From Flavobacterium caeni (lineage in GTDB: Bacteria > Bacteroidota > Bacteroidia > Flavobacteriales > Flavobacteriaceae): a DNA stretch of 64,000 bases. A program made the translations under genes and the position numbers. The notes under the pieces are model-generated. The model had not been told where the DNA came from, did not search any database, and worked only from the letters and a program-made list of their open reading frames with translations. Of the stretch, positions 24,768-36,079 are shown piece by piece. Position 1 is the stretch's first letter; each line of letters starts with the position of its first letter. Where the stretch lies: contig NZ_FMVF01000005.1 of the NCBI RefSeq assembly GCF_900101895.1, positions 128,463 through 192,462 of the forward strand, written 5' to 3'.

Positions 24768-25723
24768 TTACCGGTACGGGCGGCAATGTGGGACAGGGCG
24801 TTTTGCGCAACATACGGTCGCTGGGACGCGACATTCGCATCGTAGGGACCGATGTTTCGGGTTTTACCGCCGGCAACCATTTGTGCGATGCGACCTATGC
24901 GGTGCCGTATTCGTACGACGCGGCTTTCATTCCGGCCATGGCCAAGATCGTGCGTGATGAAAAAGTCGATTTGGTGATTCCCACCACCGATTACGAAATC
25001 TACTATCTGTCGCGATTCAAAGACCAGATAGACGCCGTAGTGGTGGCCAGCGATGCCGACACCGCGCAAAAATACCTCGACAAATACCTGACCTACCAAT
25101 ACCATGAGTCGCTCGGCATTCCGTTCGCGAAATCATGGCTGCCCAAGGATTACGACCATTCGCAAACCGATATCATCCTCAAGCCGCGCGAGGGTAGGGG
25201 CTCACGGGGTATTTTGATCAATCCGGCCAACCCGACACAATTTGGCGACGATTGCATGATCCAACCGCTGCACAAAGGACGCGAAATCACCACTGCTTTT
25301 TATGTCAAAAAAGACGGCAGCCTGCACGGCCTGCTCACGATGGAACGCGAACTGAGCAACGGCGCGACGTCTAAATCAAAAGTGGTGCGCGAATTCGACG
25401 CGGCGCTCGAGCCGATTTTGTCGAAGATGATCGCCGCCGGCGGACTGCGCGGGAGTTTGAACCTGCAGAGTATAGTCGATGCAAACGGCACCATTATTCC
25501 GTTTGAGGTCAATTGCCGCATATCGGGTACCAATTCGATACGACATAATCTGGGCTTCCAGGATGTAAAATACACGTTGCAGGAATATTTGTTCGACGAA
25601 CAACCCGACGCCGTGCACACCATAGACGGCATAGCCATCCGATTGCTTTACGACGTGATTTATCCGAACGCCACAAACGAACAAACACTGACCAATAACC
25701 AACAAGGACATATCGTTTACTGA
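24746..25723 (+). CDS. ATP-grasp ligase, CarB/PylC-like (first cassette)
   Basis: This 325-residue protein opens with a Rossmann-like preATP-grasp domain (VLVTGTGGNVGQGVLRNI; DLVIPTTDYEIYYLSRF) and continues into an ATP-grasp domain with an ATP-binding Lys region (DIILKPREGRGSRGI, about residue 150) and the metal-binding IIPFEVNCRISGTNS (about 250-264, Glu and Asn ligands). ATP-grasp enzymes activate a carboxylate as acyl phosphate and couple it to an amine or thiol. The following gene is a HAD hydrolase, and the same pair occurs again at 44187-45802. Amide-linking of an amino acid or amine to a sugar acid is a reasonable inference. Confidence 0.8.
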   Translation: MEKKTVLVTGTGGNVGQGVLRNIRSLGRDIRIVGTDVSGFTAGNHLCDATYAVPYSYDAAFIPAMAKIVRDEKVDLVIPTTDYEIYYLSRFKDQIDAVVVASDADTAQKYLDKYLTYQYHESLGIPFAKSWLPKDYDHSQTDIILKPREGRGSRGILINPANPTQFGDDCMIQPLHKGREITTAFYVKKDGSLHGLLTMERELSNGATSKSKVVREFDAALEPILSKMIAAGGLRGSLNLQSIVDANGTIIPFEVNCRISGTNSIRHNLGFQDVKYTLQEYLFDEQPDAVHTIDGIAIRLLYDVIYPNATNEQTLTNNQQGHIVY

Positions 25724-26355
25724 TGAAATACGTTTTATTCGATGTTGCGGGCACGTTGCTGTACAAACCTTCGCTGTATGTAAAGATGGAGGAGGTGTTG
25801 CGGCAGTATGGTTTTTTGGTCGATCCGCAAACGCTCAAGAAAAACCACAAGTTGCTGTCGGAGGCGATTTTTTTCCCAGACCGCACCAATGCCGATTTTT
25901 ACCGTCATTTTAACCGCGAGCTGTTGTATTCGTTGGGGATTTTGCCCACCGATGAAATGCTCGACGCGATTTTCGCCAGCTGTTCGTATTTGCCGTGGGA
26001 GAAATTCGGCGACACGACGTTTCTGGAGCAAATCGAGGTTCCGGTGGGGATTATTTCTAATTTCAATTCGACGCTCAAGGAGAAACTGAAATCGTTTTTT
26101 GATGTCGAGTTTTCAGATGTTTTTGTGTCGGAAGAACTGGGCGTGGCCAAGCCGTCGCTCGATTTTTACGGCAAGGCTTTGCAACAAATCGGTATTCCGG
26201 CGAGCGAAATCATTTATGTTGGCGATTCGATCAAACTCGATCTTGAACCCGCACTGCAGCTTGGTATGAAGACATTGCTGATCGACCGCGACGGGCATTT
26301 CCCGCTACAACAAAATCGTATCGATTCCTTAACCGATCTAAACAAGTGGCTATGA
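25723..26355 (+). CDS. HAD-superfamily hydrolase (first cassette)
   Basis: This 210-residue protein is a haloacid-dehalogenase-type phosphatase. Motif I reads VLFDVAGTLLY (the second Asp of DxD is replaced by Ala, as DVAGT), motif II is IISNFNST, and motif III/IV is KPSLDFYGKAL followed by YVGDSIKLDLEPA. The nucleophile Asp5 is kept, but the usual acid/base Asp two residues on is Ala, which may lower or change phosphatase activity. It follows the ATP-grasp gene with a one-base overlap (TGATG) and overlaps the next gene by four bases. Confidence 0.8.
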   Translation: MKYVLFDVAGTLLYKPSLYVKMEEVLRQYGFLVDPQTLKKNHKLLSEAIFFPDRTNADFYRHFNRELLYSLGILPTDEMLDAIFASCSYLPWEKFGDTTFLEQIEVPVGIISNFNSTLKEKLKSFFDVEFSDVFVSEELGVAKPSLDFYGKALQQIGIPASEIIYVGDSIKLDLEPALQLGMKTLLIDRDGHFPLQQNRIDSLTDLNKWL

Positions 26356-27296
26356 GGAAAAAAATATCTTTGGCCGTACCGGTCTACTACGAACAAGAGG
26401 TCATCCTGCAATTTTTGAAGGAAACCAAGGCCGTACTCGATACGTTGCCCGTAGACTATGAATACGTTTTTGTAGACGACGGCAGCAAGGACCAAACCGT
26501 CGCCATCCTTAAAGAGCAAGCCAAAACCAACCCGCGCATCAAAATGGTGGTGCTGTCCTACAACCACGGGAAGGCTTTTGCCGCGACGGCTGCCTTTACC
26601 TATGCGACCGGCGATTATATTTTGTACATGGATCCCGATTTGCAGGATCCGCCGCATGAGATCCCACGATTTTTTGAAACCATCGAACAAGGTTTCGATT
26701 TGGTGTGGGGCATCCGCAAGGAAAAAAAAGACAAGTTCCTCAACCGCCTTTATTCGAAGGTTTTTTGGGGAACGCTCAACAAATACACCGGGCTCGAAAT
26801 CCCGAAAGGCATTGCCGTCATGCGTATGTTTACCAGGGAATTTGCGCAGAATTTGTTGCAATACAAAGAGACCAATAGGTTCGTAGAAGGCCTTTTCATG
26901 AAGGTAGGCATGCATTACACCACGCTCGAGATCGACCAGCGCGAGCGGTTTGCCGGCGTATCCAAGTTCAATTTCCGGCGGAAAATGCAACTTGCGTTCG
27001 ATGCGATTTTCGATTTTTCGGAATTGCCGCTCAAATTTGCAGTCCGTCTCGGATTTTTGTTCGTGATTTTAGGAATTCTCGCGTTGGCCGGGCTTGCCAT
27101 CGCCAAGTGGTTTTTCATCGATTTCCAGGCCGGTTGGCCATCGTTGGTGTCGGTCATCGTGGTAGGCATCGGGTTGCAGTTGTTCTTTTTGGGTATTGTG
27201 TCGTTGTACATCGGAAGGATTTACAAAGAGGCCAAGAACCGACCGTTGTTTTCGGTCAAGGAATTCGTCAACATCAACCAGCATGAAAACGTATGA
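26352..27296 (+). CDS. GT2 polyprenyl-phosphate glycosyltransferase, GtrB/DPM1-like
   Basis: This 314-residue protein has a GT2 catalytic domain (SLAVPVYYEQEVI; VDDGSKDQT; metal-binding DPDLQDPPHE) followed by two C-terminal membrane helices (about 232-255 and 265-290). This is the layout of GtrB and bactoprenol-glucosyl transferases, which load a sugar onto undecaprenyl phosphate for use in the periplasm. ATG 26352 overlaps the HAD stop (ATGA); the GTG six bases earlier is less likely. The EamA-type carrier at 21679 could flip the product and the membrane glycosyltransferase at 29166 could use it. Confidence 0.85.
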   Translation: MRKKISLAVPVYYEQEVILQFLKETKAVLDTLPVDYEYVFVDDGSKDQTVAILKEQAKTNPRIKMVVLSYNHGKAFAATAAFTYATGDYILYMDPDLQDPPHEIPRFFETIEQGFDLVWGIRKEKKDKFLNRLYSKVFWGTLNKYTGLEIPKGIAVMRMFTREFAQNLLQYKETNRFVEGLFMKVGMHYTTLEIDQRERFAGVSKFNFRRKMQLAFDAIFDFSELPLKFAVRLGFLFVILGILALAGLAIAKWFFIDFQAGWPSLVSVIVVGIGLQLFFLGIVSLYIGRIYKEAKNRPLFSVKEFVNINQHENV

Positions 27297-27922
27297 AGAC
27301 GCTTGCCATCATCGGTTCGGGACATTTGGGCCAGCAAATCGCGCACTACGCGACGGCCGACGGGCACTACCAAGCGGTCGTTTTTTTTGACGATGTCACT
27401 ACCGAACCATCCGTAGCGGGGTTTCCCGTTTTGGGAACATCCGACGACATCGCGTCGGCATTTGCGGCGGGGCAGTTCGACGAAATCCTGATCGGCATTG
27501 GCTACAAACACTTGAAAGTACGCGCGCAATTGTTCGAAAAATTCAACGGGAAAGTTCCGTTCGGCAAAATCGTCCATTCGACGGTTTGGACAGATCCGAC
27601 TGCTACCGTGGCCGATGGCTGCGTGATTTATCCGGGTTGTGTGATCGATGCGCATGCGGTTATTTCCGAGAATACCATACTCAATGTGGCTTGCACGGTG
27701 GCCCACGACACCGTTATCGGCCCACACTGCTTTTTGTCGCCACGCGTGGCCGTAGCGGGTTTTGTGCGTACGGGCGAGCAGTGCATTTTGGGCATCAATT
27801 CGACGGTAATCGACAACATTTCGATTGTTTCGCATACGCAAATCGGCGGCGGCTGTGTCGTGATCAAAAACATCGACCAAGCAGGGCTTTACGTGGGCAA
27901 TCCTCAAAAATTCGTGCGCTGA
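27293..27922 (+). CDS. PglD/NeuD-family sugar N- or O-acetyltransferase
   Basis: This 209-residue protein has the two-part layout of the family: an N-terminal Rossmann-like domain (AIIGSGHLGQQIAHYA, residues 4-19; DDVTTEPSVAGFPVLG) and a C-terminal left-handed beta-helix of hexapeptide repeats (about 95-209) with a candidate catalytic His in VAHDTVIGPH. PglD acetylates the 4-amino group of UDP-4-amino-bacillosamine precursors; FdtD- and NeuD-like relatives act on other amino sugars. WecE is encoded next and PglE/PglF-like enzymes downstream, so both a dTDP-Fuc4N and a UDP-bacillosamine precursor are possible acceptors. Confidence 0.85.
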   Translation: MKTLAIIGSGHLGQQIAHYATADGHYQAVVFFDDVTTEPSVAGFPVLGTSDDIASAFAAGQFDEILIGIGYKHLKVRAQLFEKFNGKVPFGKIVHSTVWTDPTATVADGCVIYPGCVIDAHAVISENTILNVACTVAHDTVIGPHCFLSPRVAVAGFVRTGEQCILGINSTVIDNISIVSHTQIGGGCVVIKNIDQAGLYVGNPQKFVR

Positions 27923-27996
27923 TGGACAGGACCTTCCATTTCGCGGCGATTGCTTTGGCGATTCCGATGCATTGTTTATTTTACCGTTTTACATAG
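27922..27996 (+). CDS. Possible 24-residue membrane micro-ORF
   Basis: An ATG overlapping the acetyltransferase stop (TGATG) opens a 24-codon frame, MDRTFHFAAIALAIPMHCLF then YRFT, ending TAG at 27994-27996. Its middle could span a membrane. The coupling is of the same kind as for real genes in this operon. It may be a true micro-protein or the remnant of a lost gene; the rest of the gap to 28038 shows nothing else. Confidence 0.25.
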   Translation: MDRTFHFAAIALAIPMHCLFYRFT

Positions 27997-28038
27997 AAAG
28001 CAAAATACGTCCTCAAGACCAAAATTCAGATTACTACG

Positions 28039-30431
<2,393 letters not shown>

Positions 30432-30452
30432 TTTCTTTAGAAAAAACAAACG

Positions 30453-31961
30453 ATGAGCCAACTCAAGAAAGGCGCTTTTTTATCCTACATCACCATCATC
30501 CTGACCAACGGGATCGGGTTGTTGCTTACGCCTTACATGATCCGTCAATTGGGCGATTCGGAGTATGGTTTGTATACGCTCATCGGATCGCTCGTGGGCT
30601 ACATCAGCGTTCTCGATTTGGGGCTCGGCAACACCATTGTGCGTTTTGTCGCGAAATACCGCGCCGAACAGGACCGCCCATCCGAAGAGAACTTTTTGGC
30701 GACCACCATGCTCATCTATGGCGGCATAGCGGCGGCCATCGTGGCGGCGGGCGTGGCGTTGTATCTTAACCTCGAATCGATGTTCCCGAACCTCACGGCG
30801 CTAGAAATGCACAAGGCCAAGCTGATGTTCGGTATCCTGATCTTCAACCTTTCGATCACGTTGCCGGGCGGTGCTTTTACGGCCATTAGTTCGGCCTATG
30901 AACATTTCGTTTTTCCGCGTGCGCTCAACATCGCCAAGTATGTGGTGCGTTCGCTTATGGTGGTCGCGTTGCTGTATTGGGGCGGCGATGCGGTGTCTAT
31001 TGTCGTGCTCGATACCGTCATGAACCTGCTTGTGATTGGACTCAACGGCTATTATGTCCTGGGCAAACTCAAGGCGCGGTTCCGTTTGCATCAGTTTCAG
31101 TCGCCTTTGGTCAGGGAAATTTTTTCGTATTCGGTTTGGATATTCATCTTTGCGATGGTGGGTCAATTCCAGTGGCGGGGCGGCCAAATCGTACTTGGTT
31201 TTCTCGGGATCTCGACCACGCTGATCGGCGTCTACGGCGTCGGGATCATGCTCGGGACCTATTATGGCGCTTTCTCTACGGCCATCTCTGGCGTATTCTT
31301 ACCGCGTGCCACCAAGATGACGGTGCTCGAAGCATCGTCCGAAGAACTGACCTCGATGATGATCCGCATCGGACGTTTCTCGTTGCTCACTTTGTTGATG
31401 ATCCTGGGCGGATTTCTTTTGTACGGCCAGCAATTCGTTCTTCTTTGGGTAGGCCCAACCTACAAACTGGCATGGCCGATTGCGCTCATCATCATGTGCT
31501 CGTATACCTTGCCGCTCGTGCAATCTTTCGCCAATTCGATGCTCGAGGCCCGGCGTAAGTTCTCGTTCAAGGCCCTGACCTACATTTCGTTGATCTTGAT
31601 CGGAACCATCGCAGGTGCCTTTTTTGTAAAAGACTTTGGATTGTTGGGGTTGTGTATCGGTTCTACAGGCGGATGGATTTTGAGCCAAATCATCATGAAT
31701 TTCTACTACCAACGCGTGATGCACCTCGATATTTTTAGGTTTTTTAAGGCGTTGCAGCATCGGTTGTTCCCGACTTTTGTCGTAATTTTGGCGCTCGGTT
31801 ACCTCGTCGATTGGATTCCGGGACATGGCTGGACCAACCTGATCGTCAAGATGGTTGCTTTTTCGGGTATTTACCTGGTGATGATGTATAAATTTGGGAT
31901 GAATGCCGATGAAGTCAAGTTAGTCAACGAATCCGTTCCATCGTTTTTGCGTAAAGAGTGA
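30453..31961 (+). CDS. wzx: Oligosaccharide flippase, Wzx-like
   Basis: This 502-residue protein has about 14 predicted helices and the polysaccharide-transport (PST/MATE-like) pattern: an N-terminal ILTNGIGLLLTPYMIRQLG, then GLYTLIGSLVGYISVLDLGL. Wzx moves the undecaprenyl-pyrophosphate-linked repeat unit to the periplasmic face for polymerisation. It is the only Wzx in the window; the Wzy candidate is at 37318 and the Wza/Wzc pairs at both ends. It starts 21 bases after the membrane glycosyltransferase gene and ends one base before the PP-loop gene. Confidence 0.9.
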   Translation: MSQLKKGAFLSYITIILTNGIGLLLTPYMIRQLGDSEYGLYTLIGSLVGYISVLDLGLGNTIVRFVAKYRAEQDRPSEENFLATTMLIYGGIAAAIVAAGVALYLNLESMFPNLTALEMHKAKLMFGILIFNLSITLPGGAFTAISSAYEHFVFPRALNIAKYVVRSLMVVALLYWGGDAVSIVVLDTVMNLLVIGLNGYYVLGKLKARFRLHQFQSPLVREIFSYSVWIFIFAMVGQFQWRGGQIVLGFLGISTTLIGVYGVGIMLGTYYGAFSTAISGVFLPRATKMTVLEASSEELTSMMIRIGRFSLLTLLMILGGFLLYGQQFVLLWVGPTYKLAWPIALIIMCSYTLPLVQSFANSMLEARRKFSFKALTYISLILIGTIAGAFFVKDFGLLGLCIGSTGGWILSQIIMNFYYQRVMHLDIFRFFKALQHRLFPTFVVILALGYLVDWIPGHGWTNLIVKMVAFSGIYLVMMYKFGMNADEVKLVNESVPSFLRKE

Positions 31962-31962
31962 T

Positions 31963-33237
31963 ATGATTACCCTCAAAGAGACCCGTTTTTCAAACCAAGG
32001 CCAGACGATTGTATACGATTACAACATCGACGCCTCGTTCCAGAAATACTTCAAAAAGGCCGCGCCATTTTTTGTGACGTACGACCGCGATGTAAGCGCC
32101 GTTCCGGTAGCCATTGCGGTGATTCCTTTTTTGGCGAACATCATGCCCATTGCGTGGTTTGTGGGTTTTGACGTATACGTAGACGAACTCGACGCCACAT
32201 TTTATGATTCGCTTCAAAATCTTAAGGCCGAGTTCTCAAAACACTTTCCTGCGATCAAACCGGCCAATGTACACGCCAAACGTTTGGTAACGCACGAAAT
32301 CACGCAAGACGAGCGCGCGATTTTGTTCAGCGGCGGACTCGATTCGTTCGAATCGGTGACGCGGAATCTCGACTTCAATCCCTATTTGGTTTCGGTGTTG
32401 GGTGCCGACATCGATATTTCGGATACCAAGCGCTGGGCCGATTTCCAAAGGTTTAACCGCGAAGAAAAAATCATCAACGACGACCGTTTGTGCTATGTGA
32501 CGTCGAACCTTCAAAAATTCTATTCCTACGAAGTCGATTTGCTTGTCGATGTGGGTTGGTGGGGCAAAATCCAACACGGGATGGCGCTCATCAGCCTGAT
32601 CGCACCGTTGAGCTATCTCAACGGAATCCGCACCATTTTGATCGCGTCGTCCAACACGGGCGAAGTCAGTTTTGGCTGGGGCTCGACCTCCGAAACCGAT
32701 GAGCAGATGAAATGGGCCAATACCCAGGTCATCCACGATGGCTTTGAGTTCCGACGTACGCAAAAGATCGAGAACATCGTCGATTTTGCCAAGCGAACAG
32801 GGCATTATGTCAAGTTGCGCGTGTGCTATGCCGAATTTCGCGAAGGATACAATTGTAGCGTTTGCCCAAAATGCCAGCGCACCATGCTTGGGTTTATCCT
32901 GTGCGGCGAAAATCCGAACGATTATGGGTTCAAGGTTCCGGCAAATTTTTACGACCTGATCCTGAAAAATTTTAAAGGAAATGTCATCATGACCACGGGA
33001 GTGGCGTATGAATGGCGGTGTTTGCAGGAAAAGGCCCGGGCATCCGACCATCCTTTTGTCATCAACGACCAATTGAGCGACCAAAATAATATTGGTACCT
33101 TTGCGGCGTTGCCCATTGCCGATTTGATCAACAAAAACATAGACAAGCAGGTCGCGACCAAGAAAGTGAAATACGTCATCATCAGCAAATTTCCCAAGTT
33201 GTTCCAGGCCTACCTAAAAATCAGGAGAAAATTGTAA
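31963..33237 (+). CDS. PP-loop ATPase-like enzyme of unknown function in glycan locus
   Basis: I do not know this family by name. The 424-residue protein has a PP-loop, ILFSGGLDSFES (about residues 124-135), as in ATP pyrophosphatases that adenylate a substrate before adding N or S (QueC, NadE, WbpG-type amidotransferases). Further on it has a cysteine cluster, NCSVCPKCQRTM (about 303-314), possibly a zinc site as in QueC, and SSNTGEVSFGWGSTSETDEQM, reminiscent of the substrate region of PP-loop amidases, shown here as SSNTGEVSFGWG and STSETDEQM. The N-terminal 120 residues are not recognisable. It lies between wzx and a pyruvyl-transferase gene with 1- and 13-base gaps. Amidation or another modification of a uronic acid is a possible role. 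Confidence 0.6.
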   Translation: MITLKETRFSNQGQTIVYDYNIDASFQKYFKKAAPFFVTYDRDVSAVPVAIAVIPFLANIMPIAWFVGFDVYVDELDATFYDSLQNLKAEFSKHFPAIKPANVHAKRLVTHEITQDERAILFSGGLDSFESVTRNLDFNPYLVSVLGADIDISDTKRWADFQRFNREEKIINDDRLCYVTSNLQKFYSYEVDLLVDVGWWGKIQHGMALISLIAPLSYLNGIRTILIASSNTGEVSFGWGSTSETDEQMKWANTQVIHDGFEFRRTQKIENIVDFAKRTGHYVKLRVCYAEFREGYNCSVCPKCQRTMLGFILCGENPNDYGFKVPANFYDLILKNFKGNVIMTTGVAYEWRCLQEKARASDHPFVINDQLSDQNNIGTFAALPIADLINKNIDKQVATKKVKYVIISKFPKLFQAYLKIRRKL

Positions 33238-33250
33238 ATACCGCAAAACA

Positions 33251-34246
33251 ATGCTATACGGATTACTGACATACGACGAAAACAAAAAGTTTTTCAATGT
33301 GGGCGACAACATCCAGAGTTTGGCCGCCAAGCAATACCTGCCCCAGGTAGACCAGTTGCTCAACCGCGAGAAATTGGCCGATTACCAAGGCGATAAGATC
33401 AAACTCATCATGAACGGATGGTTTACACACAACATCCACAATTGGGTACCCGCCGACGACATCGCGCCTTTGTTCGTATCGTTCCACATGAACAATACGG
33501 CGGCGCCTTACATGCTTTCGGAGAAAGGGATCGCCTATCTCAAAAAGCACGAGCCCATCGGGTGTCGTGACCAGTTTTCGGCCGATACACTCAAGGCCAA
33601 AGGCATCGATGCGTATTTTACAGGCTGTTTGACGCTGACGCTCGACACCTACAAAGTCGACGATTCAGAAAGAGGCGACGACATTTACATTGTCGATCCG
33701 TTGTACAGCTACCCGACATGGGAAAAAGTGACCTACCATACCAAGCGCTTTTTGCGCTCGATCCAAAACGGCAGCGTGTTTGAACTCGGCAAGAAGAAAA
33801 AACACGTTGCGAATTTCATCGATGCCGATTTGTTGCAATCGGCCATCCATGTCAACCAGGAACCGCCGGCCGGCAAATACACCGACGCTCAGAAATTTGC
33901 GATGGCCGAAGATTTGTTGCGCAAATACGCCAAGGCCAAACTCGTGATCACTTCGCGCATCCACTGCGCCTTGCCCTGCCTTGCGATGGGGACGCCGGTG
34001 ATTTTTGTCAACGGGTTCGACAGTTTTGTCGATTCGTGCCGATTCGACGGCATCCTCGAATTGTTCAACCGCATCGATGTCAACACCAAGACGGGAGAAT
34101 GGACTTCGAACTTTGGACTCGAAGGCAAGGTCAACAAAAATACGGTCGTCAAAAACCTCGAAAAACACCACGCGCTGGCCGAGCCGCTCAAGGCCAAATG
34201 CCGCGAGTTCATCGGCGCGTTGCAAAACCAACCCGCGCATGGCTAA
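33251..34246 (+). CDS. Polysaccharide pyruvyl transferase family protein
   Basis: This 331-residue protein matches the CsaB/PssM-type pyruvyl transferases: YGLLTYDENKKFFNVGDNIQ at the start, PIGCRDQFSADTLKAKGI in the middle, and KLVITSRIHCALPCLAMGTP in the C-terminal part, the typical GT-B-like core. The family transfers a pyruvate ketal from PEP to a sugar, which adds negative charge to exopolysaccharides. The gene follows the PP-loop gene by 13 bases and overlaps wecB by 8 bases, so these three are translated together. Confidence 0.85.
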   Translation: MLYGLLTYDENKKFFNVGDNIQSLAAKQYLPQVDQLLNREKLADYQGDKIKLIMNGWFTHNIHNWVPADDIAPLFVSFHMNNTAAPYMLSEKGIAYLKKHEPIGCRDQFSADTLKAKGIDAYFTGCLTLTLDTYKVDDSERGDDIYIVDPLYSYPTWEKVTYHTKRFLRSIQNGSVFELGKKKKHVANFIDADLLQSAIHVNQEPPAGKYTDAQKFAMAEDLLRKYAKAKLVITSRIHCALPCLAMGTPVIFVNGFDSFVDSCRFDGILELFNRIDVNTKTGEWTSNFGLEGKVNKNTVVKNLEKHHALAEPLKAKCREFIGALQNQPAHG

Positions 34247-35357
34247 AAAAATACTCGTTTGTTTCGGGACACGCCCCGAGGCCATCAAAATGTGCTCGCT
34301 CGTACACACGTTGCGCCAAACCGATTTTGACGTCAAGGTATGCGTGACCGCGCAACACCGTCAGATGCTCGATCAGGTGCTCGATTTTTTTGAAATCACG
34401 CCCGATTTTGACCTCGATTTGATGACGGCCAACCAGTCGCTCAATGCGCTCAGCGGACGCATCTTTACCAAAATGGATGAGGTGCTTGCCAGCGAACAAC
34501 CCGATCTGGTGCTCGTTCACGGCGACACCACCACGTCGAGTATTTGCGCGTGGGCGGCATTTCACCGCGGGATCAAAACAGGCCATGTCGAGGCTGGGCT
34601 GCGCACCTACAACAAATATGCGCCGTTCCCCGAAGAACTGAACCGTCAGGTTACGGGCCGTATTGCCGATTTTCACTTTGCACCGACGCCGGTTTCGAAG
34701 CAAAATTTGCTGAACGAACACATCCAACCCGAAGCCATAGCCGTTACGGGCAACACCGTGATCGACTCGCTGTTGTGGACGGTCGACAAACTCGAAAATC
34801 GTTTTTCGAACCCCAAGATTGCCGAGCTCGAAACGCAAATCGATTTCTCTAAAAAAGTCATCCTCGTCACAGGACACCGCCGCGAGAATTTTGGCGACGG
34901 CTTTTTGAACATCTGCAAGGCGCTCGCGCACATCGCCGAACAAGCCGATGTACAAATCGTGTATCCGGTGCATTTGAACCCGAATGTGCAACAACCCGTA
35001 CAGGCGTTGCTGTCGAGCCATGCAAACATCCATTTGATAGAGCCGCTCGATTACCCGACATTTGTTTGGATGATGAAACAATCGTACCTGATCATCACCG
35101 ATTCGGGGGGCGTGCAGGAAGAAGCGCCGTCGCTCGGCAAGCCCGTGCTCGTGATGCGCGAAACCACCGAACGGCCCGAAGCGCTCGAAGCCGGAACCGT
35201 CAAGCTCGTCGGGACCGATGCCGATAAAATCGCGCGCGAAGCTTTTGTGCTGCTCGAAGACCATGCCTTGTACGAAAAAATGTCGCGGGCGCACAATCCG
35301 TATGGCGACGGCAAGGCCAGCCAGCGTATCGTCGAATTCCTCAAAGCCGAATTATGA
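34239..35357 (+). CDS. wecB: UDP-GlcNAc 2-epimerase, non-hydrolysing (WecB)
   Basis: This 372-residue enzyme converts UDP-GlcNAc to UDP-ManNAc. It has VCFGTRPEAIKM at the N-terminus, DTTTSSICAWAA, AGLRTYNKYAPFPEE, TGHRRENFG and the signature TDSGGVQEEAPSLGKP VLVMRETTERPEAL (given in two parts), all typical of the non-hydrolysing type. It differs from the hydrolysing enzyme at 63754. The start is MAKKILVCFG; the open frame reaches back to 34005 but that part overlaps the pyruvyl transferase in another frame. With dehydrogenases nearby it could also feed ManNAcA synthesis. Confidence 0.93.
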   Translation: MAKKILVCFGTRPEAIKMCSLVHTLRQTDFDVKVCVTAQHRQMLDQVLDFFEITPDFDLDLMTANQSLNALSGRIFTKMDEVLASEQPDLVLVHGDTTTSSICAWAAFHRGIKTGHVEAGLRTYNKYAPFPEELNRQVTGRIADFHFAPTPVSKQNLLNEHIQPEAIAVTGNTVIDSLLWTVDKLENRFSNPKIAELETQIDFSKKVILVTGHRRENFGDGFLNICKALAHIAEQADVQIVYPVHLNPNVQQPVQALLSSHANIHLIEPLDYPTFVWMMKQSYLIITDSGGVQEEAPSLGKPVLVMRETTERPEALEAGTVKLVGTDADKIAREAFVLLEDHALYEKMSRAHNPYGDGKASQRIVEFLKAEL

Positions 35358-36079
35358 TCCCTAAAATTATACATTATTGCTGGTTTGGCGGGAATCCGTT
35401 GCCGCCGTTGGCCGTCAAATGCCTTGAATCGTGGAAGAAACATTTGCCCGATTACCAGATCATCGAGTGGAATGAAAGTAATTTTCCGCTCGACGAATTC
35501 ATTTTTGCCAAGCAAGCGCTCGAAAACCGCAAGTTTGCGTTCATTTCAGACGTGTGCCGTTTGTATGCGCTCGACCAGATGGGCGGGATTTACATGGATA
35601 CCGATGTAGAGGCGTTGCGCAGCTATGACGACTTTTTGCACCACGCGGCCTTTTCGGGTTTCGAGAATCCCGAGAATGTGCCCACGGGCATGATGGCCAG
35701 CGAAAAGGGCGGGAAATGGGTCAAGGAGTTGCTGGCCTACTACGACCAGAAACCGTTCGTCAAACCCGACGGAACGCTCGAAACCACCTCGAATACCTAC
35801 ATCATCACCCAAATGATGAAGGCCAAAGGTTTTGTGATGAACAACAAATTCCAGCAAATCGAGGGTTATGTGGCGTTTTATCCGAACGATTATTTTTGTC
35901 CGAAAAGCTACGTCACGGGCAACGTTGATTTGACCGAGAACAGCTATTGCATCCACCATTTCGCCAAATCGTGGATCCCGTTCCATAAAAAATGGCGCAA
36001 CATCTTCAAGATGAAGGCGATGAATGTCTTTGGGTACAAGAACATCCAGTTTTTTATCGACCTCGTCAAACGCCGATGA
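35354..36079 (+). CDS. GT32-type glycosyltransferase with DXD motif
   Basis: This 241-residue protein starts IPKIIHYCWFGGNPLPPLA, the mark of the GT32/capsular-glycosyltransferase family, and carries the metal-binding DTD in GGIYMDTDVEAL (about residue 81). It is a cytoplasmic retaining transferase. The sugar is unknown; family members often use galactose or mannose donors. It overlaps wecB and the next glycosyltransferase by four bases each. Confidence 0.88.
   Translation: MIPKIIHYCWFGGNPLPPLAVKCLESWKKHLPDYQIIEWNESNFPLDEFIFAKQALENRKFAFISDVCRLYALDQMGGIYMDTDVEALRSYDDFLHHAAFSGFENPENVPTGMMASEKGGKWVKELLAYYDQKPFVKPDGTLETTSNTYIITQMMKAKGFVMNNKFQQIEGYVAFYPNDYFCPKSYVTGNVDLTENSYCIHHFAKSWIPFHKKWRNIFKMKAMNVFGYKNIQFFIDLVKRR

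Noticed and set aside
34005..34238. Longer N-terminus for the UDP-GlcNAc 2-epimerase
   Set aside because: The extra 78 residues are out of frame with the pyruvyl transferase gene they overlap, are Ser/Arg-rich and not part of the family; MAKKILVCFG is the family start.
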